From contig JAJCYI010000160.1 of the NCBI GenBank assembly GCA_029263015.1, forward strand, positions 1 to 64,000: a DNA stretch of 64,000 nucleotides, read 5' to 3'. Origin of the DNA: Saprospiraceae bacterium (GTDB lineage: Bacteria > Bacteroidota > Bacteroidia > Chitinophagales > Saprospiraceae). The notes beneath the pieces were generated by a model. That model saw nothing but the letters and a program-made list of their open reading frames with translations. It was not told the DNA's origin and made no database searches. The position numbers and the translations under genes were made by a program. Below are positions 53,332-63,275 of the stretch, one piece after another (within the stretch, counting starts at the first letter, position 1; each line of letters starts with the position of its first letter).

Positions 53332-53672
53332 AGCGACATTGGGTTTTATGTATGTTAAATGAACAACCATGGGCTTGGTTATTTGCAGGGAAAAATCACT
53401 TGAAAGGTTCAGTAGGAAAGATTAGGTCGCAACTTATTTGTTTTGAGGGGATAGACCTAAATATTCATAATGCTTGACAACTGCAAAAGAAACGAAAGAT
53501 AATTTGGTTTCCTGCCTTTTTTCACCTTCTCGCAAACTACCCTACAATTTCGCCAATGCGTCCCTGGCAGGAGTTTTCCCTTTGCAGTAAACGATTGCTA
53601 GTTATATGACAAAATCCGTTCTACTGACAAATCCGTTTAAGCTACCCCGTTACCATTTTGTGGTTTTAGGTT
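53332..53672. other. 341-bp divergent promoter region of the giant protein and the Crp gene
   Basis: No gene. It should hold the promoters of two divergent genes. I see no long hairpin, tandem repeat or confident -7/-33 pair. Confidence 0.5.
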
Positions 53673-54371
53673 ATGACTGAAACATTTCAACCAACTAACT
53701 TGAACGAAACCAACTTCTGGCATCATGGACTATTTGAAGTGCTGACGCAGCCTCAGTTGCAATGGCTGGCAGAACGCATTGAAATCAAGTCAGTACCTGT
53801 CAGGGCTTCCATCTTTGAACCTGGGGATCAAGCCACTGAACTATATTTTGTTTTGCAGGGCAAAGTGAAAATAGAAGTGCTTACCGGTAAAAAAAACTGG
53901 CTCATCAGGGATGTTTTAAATCAATATGATTTTTTTGGATTGAATGGAATATTGGGCCAAGAGGCACGCCGGGAATACGCCCGCACCCTGCGTACAGCTT
54001 CCAAGGTCATGGTTATAGAAAACAGTGATCTTCAAATTTTAATGGAAGTGAATTTCGGTTTTTCTAAAAAAATCATGGAACTGGCTGCCAACAAAACAAA
54101 GCAGATGGAGCAGCGGATTTCTGCCGTATTTGAAAAGTCCGCACTGACACGTTTTACTGATTTTTTAGCAAATATGCTTGAAAAAGAAGGCCGGTTCGAT
54201 GGTAAGGATTGGTTGCTCAACAGCCAGCTTACCCAAGAAGAAATCGGCGCTTACATCGGCACCGGCAGGCAAACTGTTACCGAAATACTCAACGATCTAA
54301 AATCCAAAAAAATACTCACTTATAATTGGGGGCGGTTCACTATTCACGAAATTGAGAAATTGAGAAATTGA
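53673..54371 (+). CDS. Crp/Fnr family transcriptional regulator
   Basis: 232 residues: a cyclic-nucleotide-binding-type N-terminal beta-roll (ATELYFVLQGKVKIEVLTGK) and a C-terminal winged HTH (LTQEEIGAYIGTGRQTVTEI then LNDLKSKKIL). The beta-roll lacks an obvious RxS cAMP signature and Fnr cysteines, so the effector is unknown. The last residues (EIEKLRN) and stop codon are coded by an octamer array, so the C-terminus could vary by slippage. The adjacent convergent gene is a TonB receptor, a possible target. Confidence 0.9.
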   Translation: MTETFQPTNLNETNFWHHGLFEVLTQPQLQWLAERIEIKSVPVRASIFEPGDQATELYFVLQGKVKIEVLTGKKNWLIRDVLNQYDFFGLNGILGQEARREYARTLRTASKVMVIENSDLQILMEVNFGFSKKIMELAANKTKQMEQRISAVFEKSALTRFTDFLANMLEKEGRFDGKDWLLNSQLTQEEIGAYIGTGRQTVTEILNDLKSKKILTYNWGRFTIHEIEKLRN

Positions 54372-54377
54372 GAAATT
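54349..54377. repeat. Tandem octamer array spanning the crp stop codon
   Basis: Three copies of AAATTGAG plus a partial fourth. The stop codon (54369-54371) lies in the third copy. Confidence 0.9.
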
Positions 54378-54406
54378 AGGTCATTTCATCATTTCTACAT
54401 TCTCAA

Positions 54407-56881
54407 TCAAAATTCCCCACCACCTCCGAAACCTCCACTACCATTTCGGCCACTTCCACCCCTCTTCTTTTTCTGATTTATGCGGTAATTAAATGTCAAA
54501 GTAGTCTGCCGGGCACGCCAGCGCCAATCGCCTTCCACAAAAAAATTTTCCCCTTCCGAAATGTAACGACGACGGCGAGTATTGAACAGATCGCGGACGC
54601 TCAAGGTCAGCGTGCCTTTGTTTTTTAGAATATCCATGCTGGCAGCAGGATCTACATTCCACATCGCCATGCGGCGGCCCTGGGTTGTATTCCTGGGTGC
54701 CCGATAGTTGAAGTTGACTTGGACATCGACTTTATCAAAAATAGTCACCCTAGAAGACAGCCGCCCAAACCAAGTGTATGTGTCCGCACTAAAATCCTGT
54801 CCTTCAAAATCGCCTTCAGTCTGCGACCGCAAGAAATTCGCATTACCGTTCAAACGCCATTTTTTGCTCGGATCGAAAGAGAAGGTCAGCTCCAACCCAT
54901 AATCGTCGCGGGTAGAAAGGTTGCGGGGGCGGGTTGTTGAAGTCGTGTCGGATGTCACTTCACGGATGCGTTGGATGACATCATTTGTATGGCGGTAAAA
55001 TAGAGAACTTGTGATTGTGCCTTTGTCAAAATATTTCAAATAACCCACCTCGTAAGAATTGGTGTACTCAGGGTTCAGGTCAGGATTTCCACCCCAAATG
55101 TGCCGGGCATCGCTAAAAGTCAGGAAAGGGTTCAGTTCCCAAAAACCTGGACGGCGAATGCGGCGGCTATAACTTACCTGAAAGGTGTTTTTCTCGTTGA
55201 TTTCATAGCCAAGAAATACACTAGGAAAAAAATTAAAATAGTCCCTGGGATTGATTTCATTGGTTTGCACCAATTCCGTCCTAACTTCTGAATATTCTGC
55301 CCGCAAGCCCGTTTGCCAGGAAAATTGTTTCCAATTGTTACCAATTGTGGCATAGCCCGCATGGATGTTTTCGTCGTACAATAAGTTATTGGTAAAGTTG
55401 TCAATAGGCACCCACTCCGAATCCTCGACTTGTTCCACAATGAAATCGTTGGTAATGTCCCTGATCCCACTGCGCCAACCTGCTTCGAGTTTCCCATCTT
55501 TCCCAAATGGAAAAACATAGTCCATCTGGAGGATTATATTGCGGTTACCCTCCACATTGTGGGAACGCTGTTGCAGATCAGCTTTGCCAGAAGGAGTAAT
55601 CTCGTCTGGGAGAAAATATTTTTCAAGAAACTCTGACCTTTCATCTTCCTCCTCATCCTGATAGCGCAGGTCAAAAGTCAATTCGTGGTCTTTGCCTTCA
55701 AACATTTTTTTATACGTCAGTGAATATTCTAGGTTAGGTTCTTTTTCAACCTCATCGTCCGTCCTTTCCGTGAAGCTGACTTGGTTGGAAAGGCTGTTCT
55801 CATAATCCCGGTAATGGATGCGGTTGAAATTGTCGTCGTTGCTGTACCGGTAATTTAAAGCCGTGGTCAAAATGTTGCTTTCATTGAAAAAATAATCTGC
55901 TCCAAATCGGATGCTGTTTGATAGCCCTCCACGGGTTCTTCTGGAGGTATTTTCCGTAATGAAAGTATCGTCACCCTGATAAAATTCCTGATAAGTATCG
56001 CCTGAACCAGGGCCATTGCGATAGCGGAGTGAATAATTTGAGAAGAAGTTGAATTTGTCCCGGCGGAAATTCATATTGAAGGCCACGCCATAGTTATCCG
56101 GTTGGCCAGCAGTTAGGTCAATTGAGCCGTTCAACCCTCCCTTCCTGTCTTTTTTCAAGACAATATTAATGATGCCCGACATGCCCTCAGCTTCGTATCT
56201 GGCAGATGGGTTGGTTACTACTTCGATCTTATCGATCATGCCAGCAGGTAAATTCCGAAGCCCATCTGAATTGCTGATCCCGATCAATCCAGAAGGTTTG
56301 CCGTCAATTAAAATACGCACACCACCTGCTCCTCGCAGCTCCACATTTCCCTCCACATCAACGGTGACTGACGGCACATTGTCGAGTACATCGGCTGCTG
56401 TGCCACCAGAGTTAGCGAGGTCTTTTCCCACATTGAATACTTTTTTGTCCAGCGAAAGCTGCATGGTGCTTTTTTCAGCACGCACTTCTATTTCATCTAA
56501 GACATTGGCTGCCGTAGAAAGGGTAATGCCGCCAAGGTCAACATGCCTGTCGCCCTTATTTACTTCTATTTCATTGACAATTTTCGTCTGAAATCCAATG
56601 AATTCGACTTGAAGATAAAATTTGCCAGGAGGTGCATCTAAGGCAAAATTGCCATCAACGCCAGTGATGCCACCCGTAACCATCGTGCTATCCATTTGGA
56701 TGAACAAGGTAACTGTTGCAAATTCAAGGGGAGCTTGGGTATCGTTATCAACTACTTTACCTTGAATGGTAGGTAGTATTCCAACATCAGGCATACCCTG
56801 CGATGGCCCTCGTTGCTGTGCAGAAAGGAAGTTAGGTAAAAGGAAAAGGAAGGTCAACGGGAAAATTAAAAAATTTTTCAT
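54407..56881 (-). CDS. TonB-dependent receptor with outer-membrane beta-barrel family domain
   Basis: 824 residues with signal peptide (FLIFPLTFLFLLPNFLSAQQ). A carboxypeptidase-regulatory-like Ig fold covers about residues 35-120 (IQGKVVDNDTQAPLEFATVT), a plug follows (VLDEIEVRAEKSTMQLSLD, then LRGAGGVRILIDGKPSG), then the 22-strand barrel of the Bacteroidota OMP_b-brl_3 type to the C-terminus. The end departs from the usual aromatic residue: FNYRINQKKKRGGSGRNGSG GFGGGGEF, a basic then Gly-rich tail. Substrate unknown; such receptors often serve protein or peptide signals. No SusD partner lies nearby. Confidence 0.9.
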   Translation of the reverse strand: MKNFLIFPLTFLFLLPNFLSAQQRGPSQGMPDVGILPTIQGKVVDNDTQAPLEFATVTLFIQMDSTMVTGGITGVDGNFALDAPPGKFYLQVEFIGFQTKIVNEIEVNKGDRHVDLGGITLSTAANVLDEIEVRAEKSTMQLSLDKKVFNVGKDLANSGGTAADVLDNVPSVTVDVEGNVELRGAGGVRILIDGKPSGLIGISNSDGLRNLPAGMIDKIEVVTNPSARYEAEGMSGIINIVLKKDRKGGLNGSIDLTAGQPDNYGVAFNMNFRRDKFNFFSNYSLRYRNGPGSGDTYQEFYQGDDTFITENTSRRTRGGLSNSIRFGADYFFNESNILTTALNYRYSNDDNFNRIHYRDYENSLSNQVSFTERTDDEVEKEPNLEYSLTYKKMFEGKDHELTFDLRYQDEEEDERSEFLEKYFLPDEITPSGKADLQQRSHNVEGNRNIILQMDYVFPFGKDGKLEAGWRSGIRDITNDFIVEQVEDSEWVPIDNFTNNLLYDENIHAGYATIGNNWKQFSWQTGLRAEYSEVRTELVQTNEINPRDYFNFFPSVFLGYEINEKNTFQVSYSRRIRRPGFWELNPFLTFSDARHIWGGNPDLNPEYTNSYEVGYLKYFDKGTITSSLFYRHTNDVIQRIREVTSDTTSTTRPRNLSTRDDYGLELTFSFDPSKKWRLNGNANFLRSQTEGDFEGQDFSADTYTWFGRLSSRVTIFDKVDVQVNFNYRAPRNTTQGRRMAMWNVDPAASMDILKNKGTLTLSVRDLFNTRRRRYISEGENFFVEGDWRWRARQTTLTFNYRINQKKKRGGSGRNGSGGFGGGGEF

Positions 56882-57286
56882 CGAATCGGGTGTGAAGTTT
56901 CTTTGGTTGAATAAGCAAGCTACAGCACCTGCCGAGCTGCCAAAGCGGATGCAAAGTTGATGCTACAATTGGAATTATTATAATGCTTTCAACGAAAGGA
57001 AGTGATTTATCAATGAAACAAGGAGTCAGGACTCAGGTGAGAGGAGTCAGGGGTCAGGGTCATCAATAATGTTTGATAACAAAAGAGCCACTTTCCCAAA
57101 CCCAACCCCTGACCCCTATAAATAAAAAACCTGCGTCCGAAACCGAACACTCGTTGTACACCCAAGTACACGAATTCAACTAAAACATTTTTGTAAACCG
57201 CTAATAAATAATTATTTAACCTGCTGGCGTAAATGTTGTAGCGCTGCACCTATCGTATAAAGTCTATTATTTACAAATCGCTTAGA
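56882..57286. other. 405-bp spacer with a heptamer array
   Basis: Between the TonB receptor start and the second permease. Contains GGAGTCA, GGACTCA, GGTGAGA, GGAGTCA, GGGGTCA (57022-57056) in register, and a partial inverted match near 57100-57117 (CCCAACCCCTGACCCC). A 79-codon minus-strand frame (57010-57249) overlaps the repeats and is not called. Confidence 0.75.
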
Positions 57287-59734
57287 ATGCTAAAAAATTA
57301 CCTCACCATCGCTTGGCGGAACCTCACCCGAAACCGCAACTACGCCATTGTAAACATCCTCGGACTGGCTATTGGACTGGCCTGTTTCATGCTCATTATG
57401 TTGTATGTACAGGACGAGCTTAGCTACGATAATTTTCACCCCAACGGGGAAAATATATACAGAATGGCGCTCGAACGGAAATACCCTGGGCGCTCCCGCC
57501 ATTACGCCATCATCCCCGCTGGCTATTCTGAAGTGGTGAACAAAGAATATGCTGAAGTTGAAGAGACTTGCCGTCTGTTTTTCTTTCAAGGCAACCAGTT
57601 TGTACTAAAGGTGGACAACCAACTTTATGAGGAGGACAATGTGATGTGGGCTGACACGACCTTTTTCGACCTATTCGGTATTCCTCTGCTGAAAGGCGAC
57701 GCAAAAACAGCATTGGCAAAACCCAATTCGGTTATCTTGACCAAAACCACGGCTAATAAACTTTTTGGTGAAAACGATCCGATTGGGAAAGTGCTTGACA
57801 TACCGCAAACTGACAATGATTTTGAAGTAACAGGCGTTTGCGAAGATGTGCCTGGGCACTCGCACCTTCAATTCAATATGCTGGTTTCTTCTTCTTCCCT
57901 GCAATTTATCCAACAACCCAATTACCTTAATTTTTCAGCCTACACTTATTTAAAATTAAACCCTAATACCGATCCTGCTGCACTTGAAAGAAAATTACCT
58001 GACTTAGTAATAAAATATGCATCCAGCCAAGTGCTTACGCAGTTTGGCGTCAACTATGAAGAGTATCAAAAACAGGGCAATGGCTACCGCTATTTCCTTC
58101 AACAGCTTCCCAGCATTTACCTCAATTCCAATTTGGAATCGGAAATAAAGCCACCTGGCTCGAAGCAACGGGTTTCTTTCTTTTTGGTCATCGCTTTCCT
58201 GATCCTTTTGATTGCCTGCATTAATTTCATGAACCTCGCCACGGCCCGTTCTGCCGGGCGGGCAAGAGAAGTCGGCATTCGCAAGACCTTGGGCAGCCAG
58301 CGTCGGCAGATTGCTGGCCAGTTCCTCATGGAGGCAGTCGTCATCAGCCTGGTTGCAGCCGTTTTGGCTTATGGTGTCGACCAGGTCACTCTTCCCTATT
58401 TCAATGGACTGACTGGCAAAGAATTTACGACTGGTGATTTGATAAGTCCTCAATTTATTTTGGTTTTGTTGGCAGCTACTGGATTGGCTGGATTTCTTTC
58501 GGGGGTCTATCCCGCCGTGTCATTGTCAGCTTTCAAACCCATAGATGTCCTGCGGGGCAAGTTCATGCAAGGGACAACAGGGGCAGGGCTACGCAATTCG
58601 CTCGTCGTGTTCCAGTTTGGTATTTCTGTCTTCTTGATTATCAGTACCATCTTGGTTTTCAAACAATTAGAATTCAGTCAAAATAAAAACCTTGGTTTTG
58701 ACAAAGAAAGCCTCGTAACCCTGCAAGGTGCTGGTGGCCTGACACCACAACAGGGTGAAACTTTTAAAAACGAGGTCGCCAACCTGCCAGGGGTGGTGGC
58801 CGTGAGTGGCTGCAGCACACAGCCTGGCGATAGCTTTTTTGGAACGTCTTTCCAACCTCAAGGTGCTTTGGAAATGACTACAGGCAGTGGACTTATTGTG
58901 GACGAAGGATATGTCGAATGTATGAAAATGGAGATCGTGGATGGTCGGAGTTTTTCAAAAGAATTTGCCGATTCCAATTCGATTGTATTGAACGAGGCTG
59001 CCGTTCGGGAAATGGATTTGAACGATCCCATCGGGAAACCCCTAATCACCAACGACCAATTTATGAACCCTGTGGAAGGCGAGCAAACAGTTTATACAAT
59101 TGTCGGAGTAGTAAAAGACTTTCATTTCCAATCGCTACACCATGTTATTTCTCCCTTGTTCCTCATCAACAACCAGCGGGGATTCAATCCCGGTGTCGAT
59201 GGACTTATTACGGTACGTCTGGGAACTGGTGATGTATTACCTACTATGCAAAAAATGGAATCACTCTGGAAAGAGTTCCAGCCCGAACAGCCTTTCCACT
59301 ATGCGTTTCTTGATCGTCAATGGTCCAATTTATACGAACAGGAAATGACCACTCGCAAAGTGTTTGGGCTGTTCAGTTTGTTGGCCATATTCATTGCCTG
59401 TTTGGGTTTACTCGCATTGGCGGCATTCACCGCTGAACGGCGCACCAAAGAAATTGGCATCAGGAAAGTACTGGGCGCTACTACAGGTGGCATTGTGGCC
59501 CTGCTCTCACAGGATTTTTTAAAACTGGTAGCCATTGCCCTCCTCATCGCCTCCCCGATTGCTTGGTATGCAATGAACGAATGGCTGCAGGATTTTCATT
59601 ACCGCATCAAAATAGAATGGTGGGTATTTGTGGCAGCAGGATTGATCGCCATTTCCATCGCCTTTCTGACGGTAGGTTTCCAAAGTGTGAAAGCTGCGAT
59701 GATGAACCCAGTGAACAGTATTAAGTCGGAGTGA
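57287..59734 (+). CDS. ABC transporter permease, MacB/FtsX type (second copy)
   Basis: 815 residues, the same size as the first copy and similar in layout: NYLTIAWRNLTRNRNYAIVN and ILGLAIGLACFML at the N-terminus, INFMNLATARSAGRAREVGI in the first FtsX domain and ERRTKEIGIRKVLGATTGGI in the second. The ATPase is absent here too. It is followed 160 bp later by the RloA/RloB-like pair, with no functional link visible. Confidence 0.92.
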   Translation: MLKNYLTIAWRNLTRNRNYAIVNILGLAIGLACFMLIMLYVQDELSYDNFHPNGENIYRMALERKYPGRSRHYAIIPAGYSEVVNKEYAEVEETCRLFFFQGNQFVLKVDNQLYEEDNVMWADTTFFDLFGIPLLKGDAKTALAKPNSVILTKTTANKLFGENDPIGKVLDIPQTDNDFEVTGVCEDVPGHSHLQFNMLVSSSSLQFIQQPNYLNFSAYTYLKLNPNTDPAALERKLPDLVIKYASSQVLTQFGVNYEEYQKQGNGYRYFLQQLPSIYLNSNLESEIKPPGSKQRVSFFLVIAFLILLIACINFMNLATARSAGRAREVGIRKTLGSQRRQIAGQFLMEAVVISLVAAVLAYGVDQVTLPYFNGLTGKEFTTGDLISPQFILVLLAATGLAGFLSGVYPAVSLSAFKPIDVLRGKFMQGTTGAGLRNSLVVFQFGISVFLIISTILVFKQLEFSQNKNLGFDKESLVTLQGAGGLTPQQGETFKNEVANLPGVVAVSGCSTQPGDSFFGTSFQPQGALEMTTGSGLIVDEGYVECMKMEIVDGRSFSKEFADSNSIVLNEAAVREMDLNDPIGKPLITNDQFMNPVEGEQTVYTIVGVVKDFHFQSLHHVISPLFLINNQRGFNPGVDGLITVRLGTGDVLPTMQKMESLWKEFQPEQPFHYAFLDRQWSNLYEQEMTTRKVFGLFSLLAIFIACLGLLALAAFTAERRTKEIGIRKVLGATTGGIVALLSQDFLKLVAIALLIASPIAWYAMNEWLQDFHYRIKIEWWVFVAAGLIAISIAFLTVGFQSVKAAMMNPVNSIKSE

Positions 59735-59823
59735 GGGAACTGCAACACTACAAGAGGCTAAACAAGGATAAGAAAGACAAAATCGTGAAAATACAGCCTA
59801 TTGTAAAATAAAAAGACTTAATA

Positions 59824-59855
59824 TTTGCCATTATATGGAAATATTATTTATTTTG
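59824..59855 (+). promoter_or_regulatory. Promoter of the RloA/RloB-like pair
   Basis: TTTG (59824-59827) and TATTTTG (59849-59855) are 21 bp apart, close to the Bacteroidota TTTG/TAnnTTTG pair. The ATG follows at 59894. Confidence 0.5.
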
Positions 59856-59893
59856 CGTGAAAATATCACGATAATAAAATCAGAATAAATAAC

Positions 59894-61258
59894 ATGCTAA
59901 TACGGTTCACAATAGAGAATTTTTTTTCGTTTGGAGACAGGAAGGAATTCAATATGATTCCTTATACCCGATTAGGAACTTTGAAATCCCACCGTTATAA
60001 TCTTCTTGATTTTGACATATTAAAGATGGCTTCGATTTATGGTGCAAACGGAGCGGGAAAATCCAACCTTGTGAAGGCATTGTATTATTTTCAAGAATTA
60101 GTGCTGCTGCAAAAGATGCCACCGAAACTTAAAGATAGCCAATTCAAGTTTCACCCTGAAGGTTCTACGTCAAGTCAACTTTTAGCTGTTGAATTTTTTC
60201 AAGACAATATCGCTTTTTATTATGCAATAGAGCTGTCGAATGGTTTTATCTCAACAGAAGAACTTTATAAATCAGGACTTGGGCGGAAAAAAGACGAACT
60301 GCTTTTTGAGAGGAAAACAAATAAGGACGGTGAAACAAAAATCAAATTTTTAGACGACTTTGAGAACGACGAAAAAAGCCAAGTGCTCAAAGCTGTCCTG
60401 ATCGAGGAATTTGTCAAACCAGATGAATCCGTTTTAAAGGTTATTTCAAATAGGGAAAACAGTTTCTTAAAAGATGTGAAAATGGCTTTCAAATGGTTCG
60501 ACAATACACTGCAAGTCATCATGCCCGGATCGAAACCTAGTGCCCTTGCTCACAAAATAGATATTGACCCTAAATTTAAAAAATATGCAGAGGATCTAAT
60601 GTGCTCATTCAGCATTGGCATTTCTTCACTGACCTCTGAAAAAAAAGATGTCAGAGAGTTCTTTGGAGAGGACAATGAAAACGAACTGGACACTTTGATA
60701 AGGGAGTTAGAGGATTCGCCAAAACAAATGATAGGTTTGAGCACCCGCAAGGGTGACGAGATTGTAATAGTCAAAGAAGAAGGTAAAATATGGGTCAAAA
60801 GATTAAAAGTTGGACACATCGGAAAAAACAACCGTTCTGTCTTATTTGACCTTGAGGATGAATCAGACGGGACAATCCGGCTTCTTGATTTTATCCCTGC
60901 CTTTCAGAACCTCATTACAGCACCCAAAGTATTTGTCATTGACGAAATCGAAAGGAGCATCCATCCTCTTTTAATAAAAGAGCTAGTAAAAAAAATATCC
61001 TTGGATACCGAAACAAAGGGGCAACTGATTTTCACTACTCATGAATCCAATTTGTTAGACCAGAAAATATTCCGGCAAGATGAGGTTTGGTTTACTGAAA
61101 AAGATAAAAATGGCTCAACAGACTTATATTCGCTAAGTGAATTTAAAGAGCATAAGACAATTGACATCCGAAAAGGCTATTTAAATGGAAGATATGGTTC
61201 CATACCATTTTTGGCTAACTTGACAGACCTAAACTGGCGAGAATATGTTACTCACTAA
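59894..61258 (+). CDS. RloA-like AAA15 ATPase, predicted defence ATPase
   Basis: 454 residues of the COG1106 type. Walker A is GANGAGKS (50-57); Walker B is VFVIDEIERSIHP (about 346-358), followed by the H-loop IFTTHESNLLDQ. The start FTIENFFSFGDRKEFNM is the typical strand that opens this family. The region between Walker A and B lacks a long coiled coil. It overlaps the RloB-like gene by 14 bp. Members occur with restriction loci and other defence genes; by analogy it may act on phage DNA or tRNA with its partner. There is no restriction system nearby. Confidence 0.85.
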   Translation: MLIRFTIENFFSFGDRKEFNMIPYTRLGTLKSHRYNLLDFDILKMASIYGANGAGKSNLVKALYYFQELVLLQKMPPKLKDSQFKFHPEGSTSSQLLAVEFFQDNIAFYYAIELSNGFISTEELYKSGLGRKKDELLFERKTNKDGETKIKFLDDFENDEKSQVLKAVLIEEFVKPDESVLKVISNRENSFLKDVKMAFKWFDNTLQVIMPGSKPSALAHKIDIDPKFKKYAEDLMCSFSIGISSLTSEKKDVREFFGEDNENELDTLIRELEDSPKQMIGLSTRKGDEIVIVKEEGKIWVKRLKVGHIGKNNRSVLFDLEDESDGTIRLLDFIPAFQNLITAPKVFVIDEIERSIHPLLIKELVKKISLDTETKGQLIFTTHESNLLDQKIFRQDEVWFTEKDKNGSTDLYSLSEFKEHKTIDIRKGYLNGRYGSIPFLANLTDLNWREYVTH

Positions 61259-61916
61259 CAGGCTTTTCACAAGGCAGCCTCCAAGCAGGGAAGCTAAAAG
61301 CCTGTATATTTTCTGCGAAGGCGCCAAAAGGGAAGTCCAATATTTCAGGTATTTCAGAGAAATGGATTCCAGGATAAACATTGAGGTTTATCAATTGAAA
61401 CCAGGTGAAAACAATTCCCCCATTGGACTTCTCAACATTGCAAAATCCTGCGTCATCCCTACCAAAGAAAACCCTGCCCCAAAGTACAGGTTTCAAGAAA
61501 ATGATGAAGTGTGGATAATACTGGACATTGATCCTGACAAAGCCGGCTCTCGAAAGCCACAGATCAGAAAGGTAAAGGCTTTTTGCAAAGAGAACAAAGA
61601 TTGGCAGGTTCTTCAAAGCAACCCATGCTTCGAGGTATGGCTATATTACCACCTATACAAAGACCGCCCAGAGTTTGAAGGAGATGACAAATGTGCAAAT
61701 TGGAAGCAATTTGTTGGTACTGCAATCAAAGGTGGTTTTCATTCAAGCAGGCACCCTATTTTTATTCAAGACGCAATAAACAACGCAAAGGAAAATTTCG
61801 ATTCAGAAAATAACGAACCGAAAAAAGGCTGTACTGAAATATTTATTCTCGGGAAAAGCATAATTACTATATTGAAAAACAAGATCGAGAAAGTGCTCAA
61901 AGAGATTGAAGAATAA
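61245..61916 (+). CDS. RloB-like TOPRIM-related protein
   Basis: 223 residues. Family blocks: SLYIFCEGAKREVQYF (conserved Glu at about 25), VWIILDIDPDKAG (Asp residues near 94-96) and QSNPCFEVWLYYHLY. These match the RloB pattern, which resembles the TOPRIM nuclease core. It is translationally coupled to the ATPase (14-bp overlap). The pair can be compared with the AAA/DUF4276-like pair at 5791-7388, which has the same logic with different proteins. Confidence 0.85.
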   Translation: MLLTNRLFTRQPPSREAKSLYIFCEGAKREVQYFRYFREMDSRINIEVYQLKPGENNSPIGLLNIAKSCVIPTKENPAPKYRFQENDEVWIILDIDPDKAGSRKPQIRKVKAFCKENKDWQVLQSNPCFEVWLYYHLYKDRPEFEGDDKCANWKQFVGTAIKGGFHSSRHPIFIQDAINNAKENFDSENNEPKKGCTEIFILGKSIITILKNKIEKVLKEIEE

Positions 61917-62003
61917 GTACGGCCAAATGACCAATATGATGCACGATTGAAACACGACAACGCCATACCACTATTCACTCAAGCATAACAACTTCCGGTT
62001 ACG

Positions 62004-63242
62004 TTAAGGAGCAGGTTTCAAAAACTGTGAATAGGCCAACAGCAGCACCCCGACTGGAATCAACACAGAAGCCCCGAATATCACTTCATAATAGGCAGGA
62101 ATAAAACCCACCCCCACCCAGAGCATCGTGCCTTGCCCAAACAATAACAACTCTGTCAGGATGATCCCTGCCAACAATAATACAAGTCCTATTTTAGCAG
62201 ACTTGGAGGCAAGGTTGACCAACTTGCTATCTGCTGCAAGGCCAAGGATAAAACAAGTCATCATGCCGAGCAGCAGCAGGTGGATAAAACCTAGCACAAA
62301 ATTGCGGATGGTATAAGCAACCGTCGCCAACTGAGGTATGATAATAGCAGTCTGGATAATGATTTTTAGGACAAAACAAATAAGGCTCAAGAATAGAAGG
62401 TGTCGGATCCAGCCCGAAAATTTTTCTTCTAAGAATGCTCGCAAGTCCTTGTAAATCAATAAAAAATAAAACAACGCTGCAAATTGTATAGCCACCCCCG
62501 CACTGTTAATCCAGAAAAGAAAGGGCAAAGGTGTGCTCCAAGTCACAGCAAGAACATATGTCAATATGCAGGAGATCGTTAGCAGGTAGAAAAAGGTATT
62601 GACTTTTCCTTTTGGTAATTGCACGCCATTGTTTTCCAGAAGTTTGAAAAACAATCCCAGCACCACAAAAATGAACCAACCATTGAACTGGAAATGCAGG
62701 TAAAACTGCACCGTTGCATAAAACAATGCCGACCCCCTCATTTCCATGGCCATTATCACTGGCAGCGACCAAATGGCCAAAGTGGAAAGCACCATAAACC
62801 ACAAAGATGCCTTTACAAAACGGAAGGGAATAAGTCCTTTTCCGGTAGGTACTCTGTCTTTCAGAAATCGCCACATGAAAGCATAGGAAAAGATAATATG
62901 CATGCTCGAAAAAAAGATGGACAAGCCTGTGTAACCCTTTATTGGAAAAGCGACGAACATGCCAACTACGGTTGCTTCAGTCAGCCAAAACAACCACTTG
63001 TAAAACTTAGACGCTTGCTTTTCCTTTGGCAAAAAATAATGAATCAGCAATGCATAAATGCCCAAATACAACCATCCAAGCATGGCCACATGGGAATGAC
63101 CGTGCAATACATTGCGATAGTCCATCCAGGTTATTTCTTCCACAAAGGCAAAACGGAGGATTGCCCCTAGAACAGTAGCAGCAAAAAAATTGAGCAAAGC
63201 AATGCGAAGCCAACTTTGAGCAGGTGGTATAACAATATTCAC
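62004..63242 (-). CDS. Heme-copper oxidase subunit I-like membrane protein
   Basis: 412 residues with about 12 hydrophobic segments. A His cluster HGHSHVAMLGW (47-57), and FYLHFQFNGWF further on, resemble cytochrome-oxidase subunit I/NorB-like helices, but the full set of heme and copper ligands is not evident, so it may be a degenerate or accessory protein. It lies 82 bp downstream of the cytochrome c gene on the same strand, separated by a hairpin, which supports a respiratory role. Confidence 0.7.
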   Translation of the reverse strand: MNIVIPPAQSWLRIALLNFFAATVLGAILRFAFVEEITWMDYRNVLHGHSHVAMLGWLYLGIYALLIHYFLPKEKQASKFYKWLFWLTEATVVGMFVAFPIKGYTGLSIFFSSMHIIFSYAFMWRFLKDRVPTGKGLIPFRFVKASLWFMVLSTLAIWSLPVIMAMEMRGSALFYATVQFYLHFQFNGWFIFVVLGLFFKLLENNGVQLPKGKVNTFFYLLTISCILTYVLAVTWSTPLPFLFWINSAGVAIQFAALFYFLLIYKDLRAFLEEKFSGWIRHLLFLSLICFVLKIIIQTAIIIPQLATVAYTIRNFVLGFIHLLLLGMMTCFILGLAADSKLVNLASKSAKIGLVLLLAGIILTELLLFGQGTMLWVGVGFIPAYYEVIFGASVLIPVGVLLLAYSQFLKPAP

Positions 63243-63275
63243 TTTTGGGAAATTAGTTGTTTAGGAGTCAAGGGG

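Noticed and set aside
57010-57249. 79-codon minus-strand frame near the heptamer array
   Set aside because: Made up partly of repeat sequence; no start context or family.
62619-63170. 183-codon plus-strand frame over the oxidase-like gene
   Set aside because: Antisense of a real gene, no independent support.
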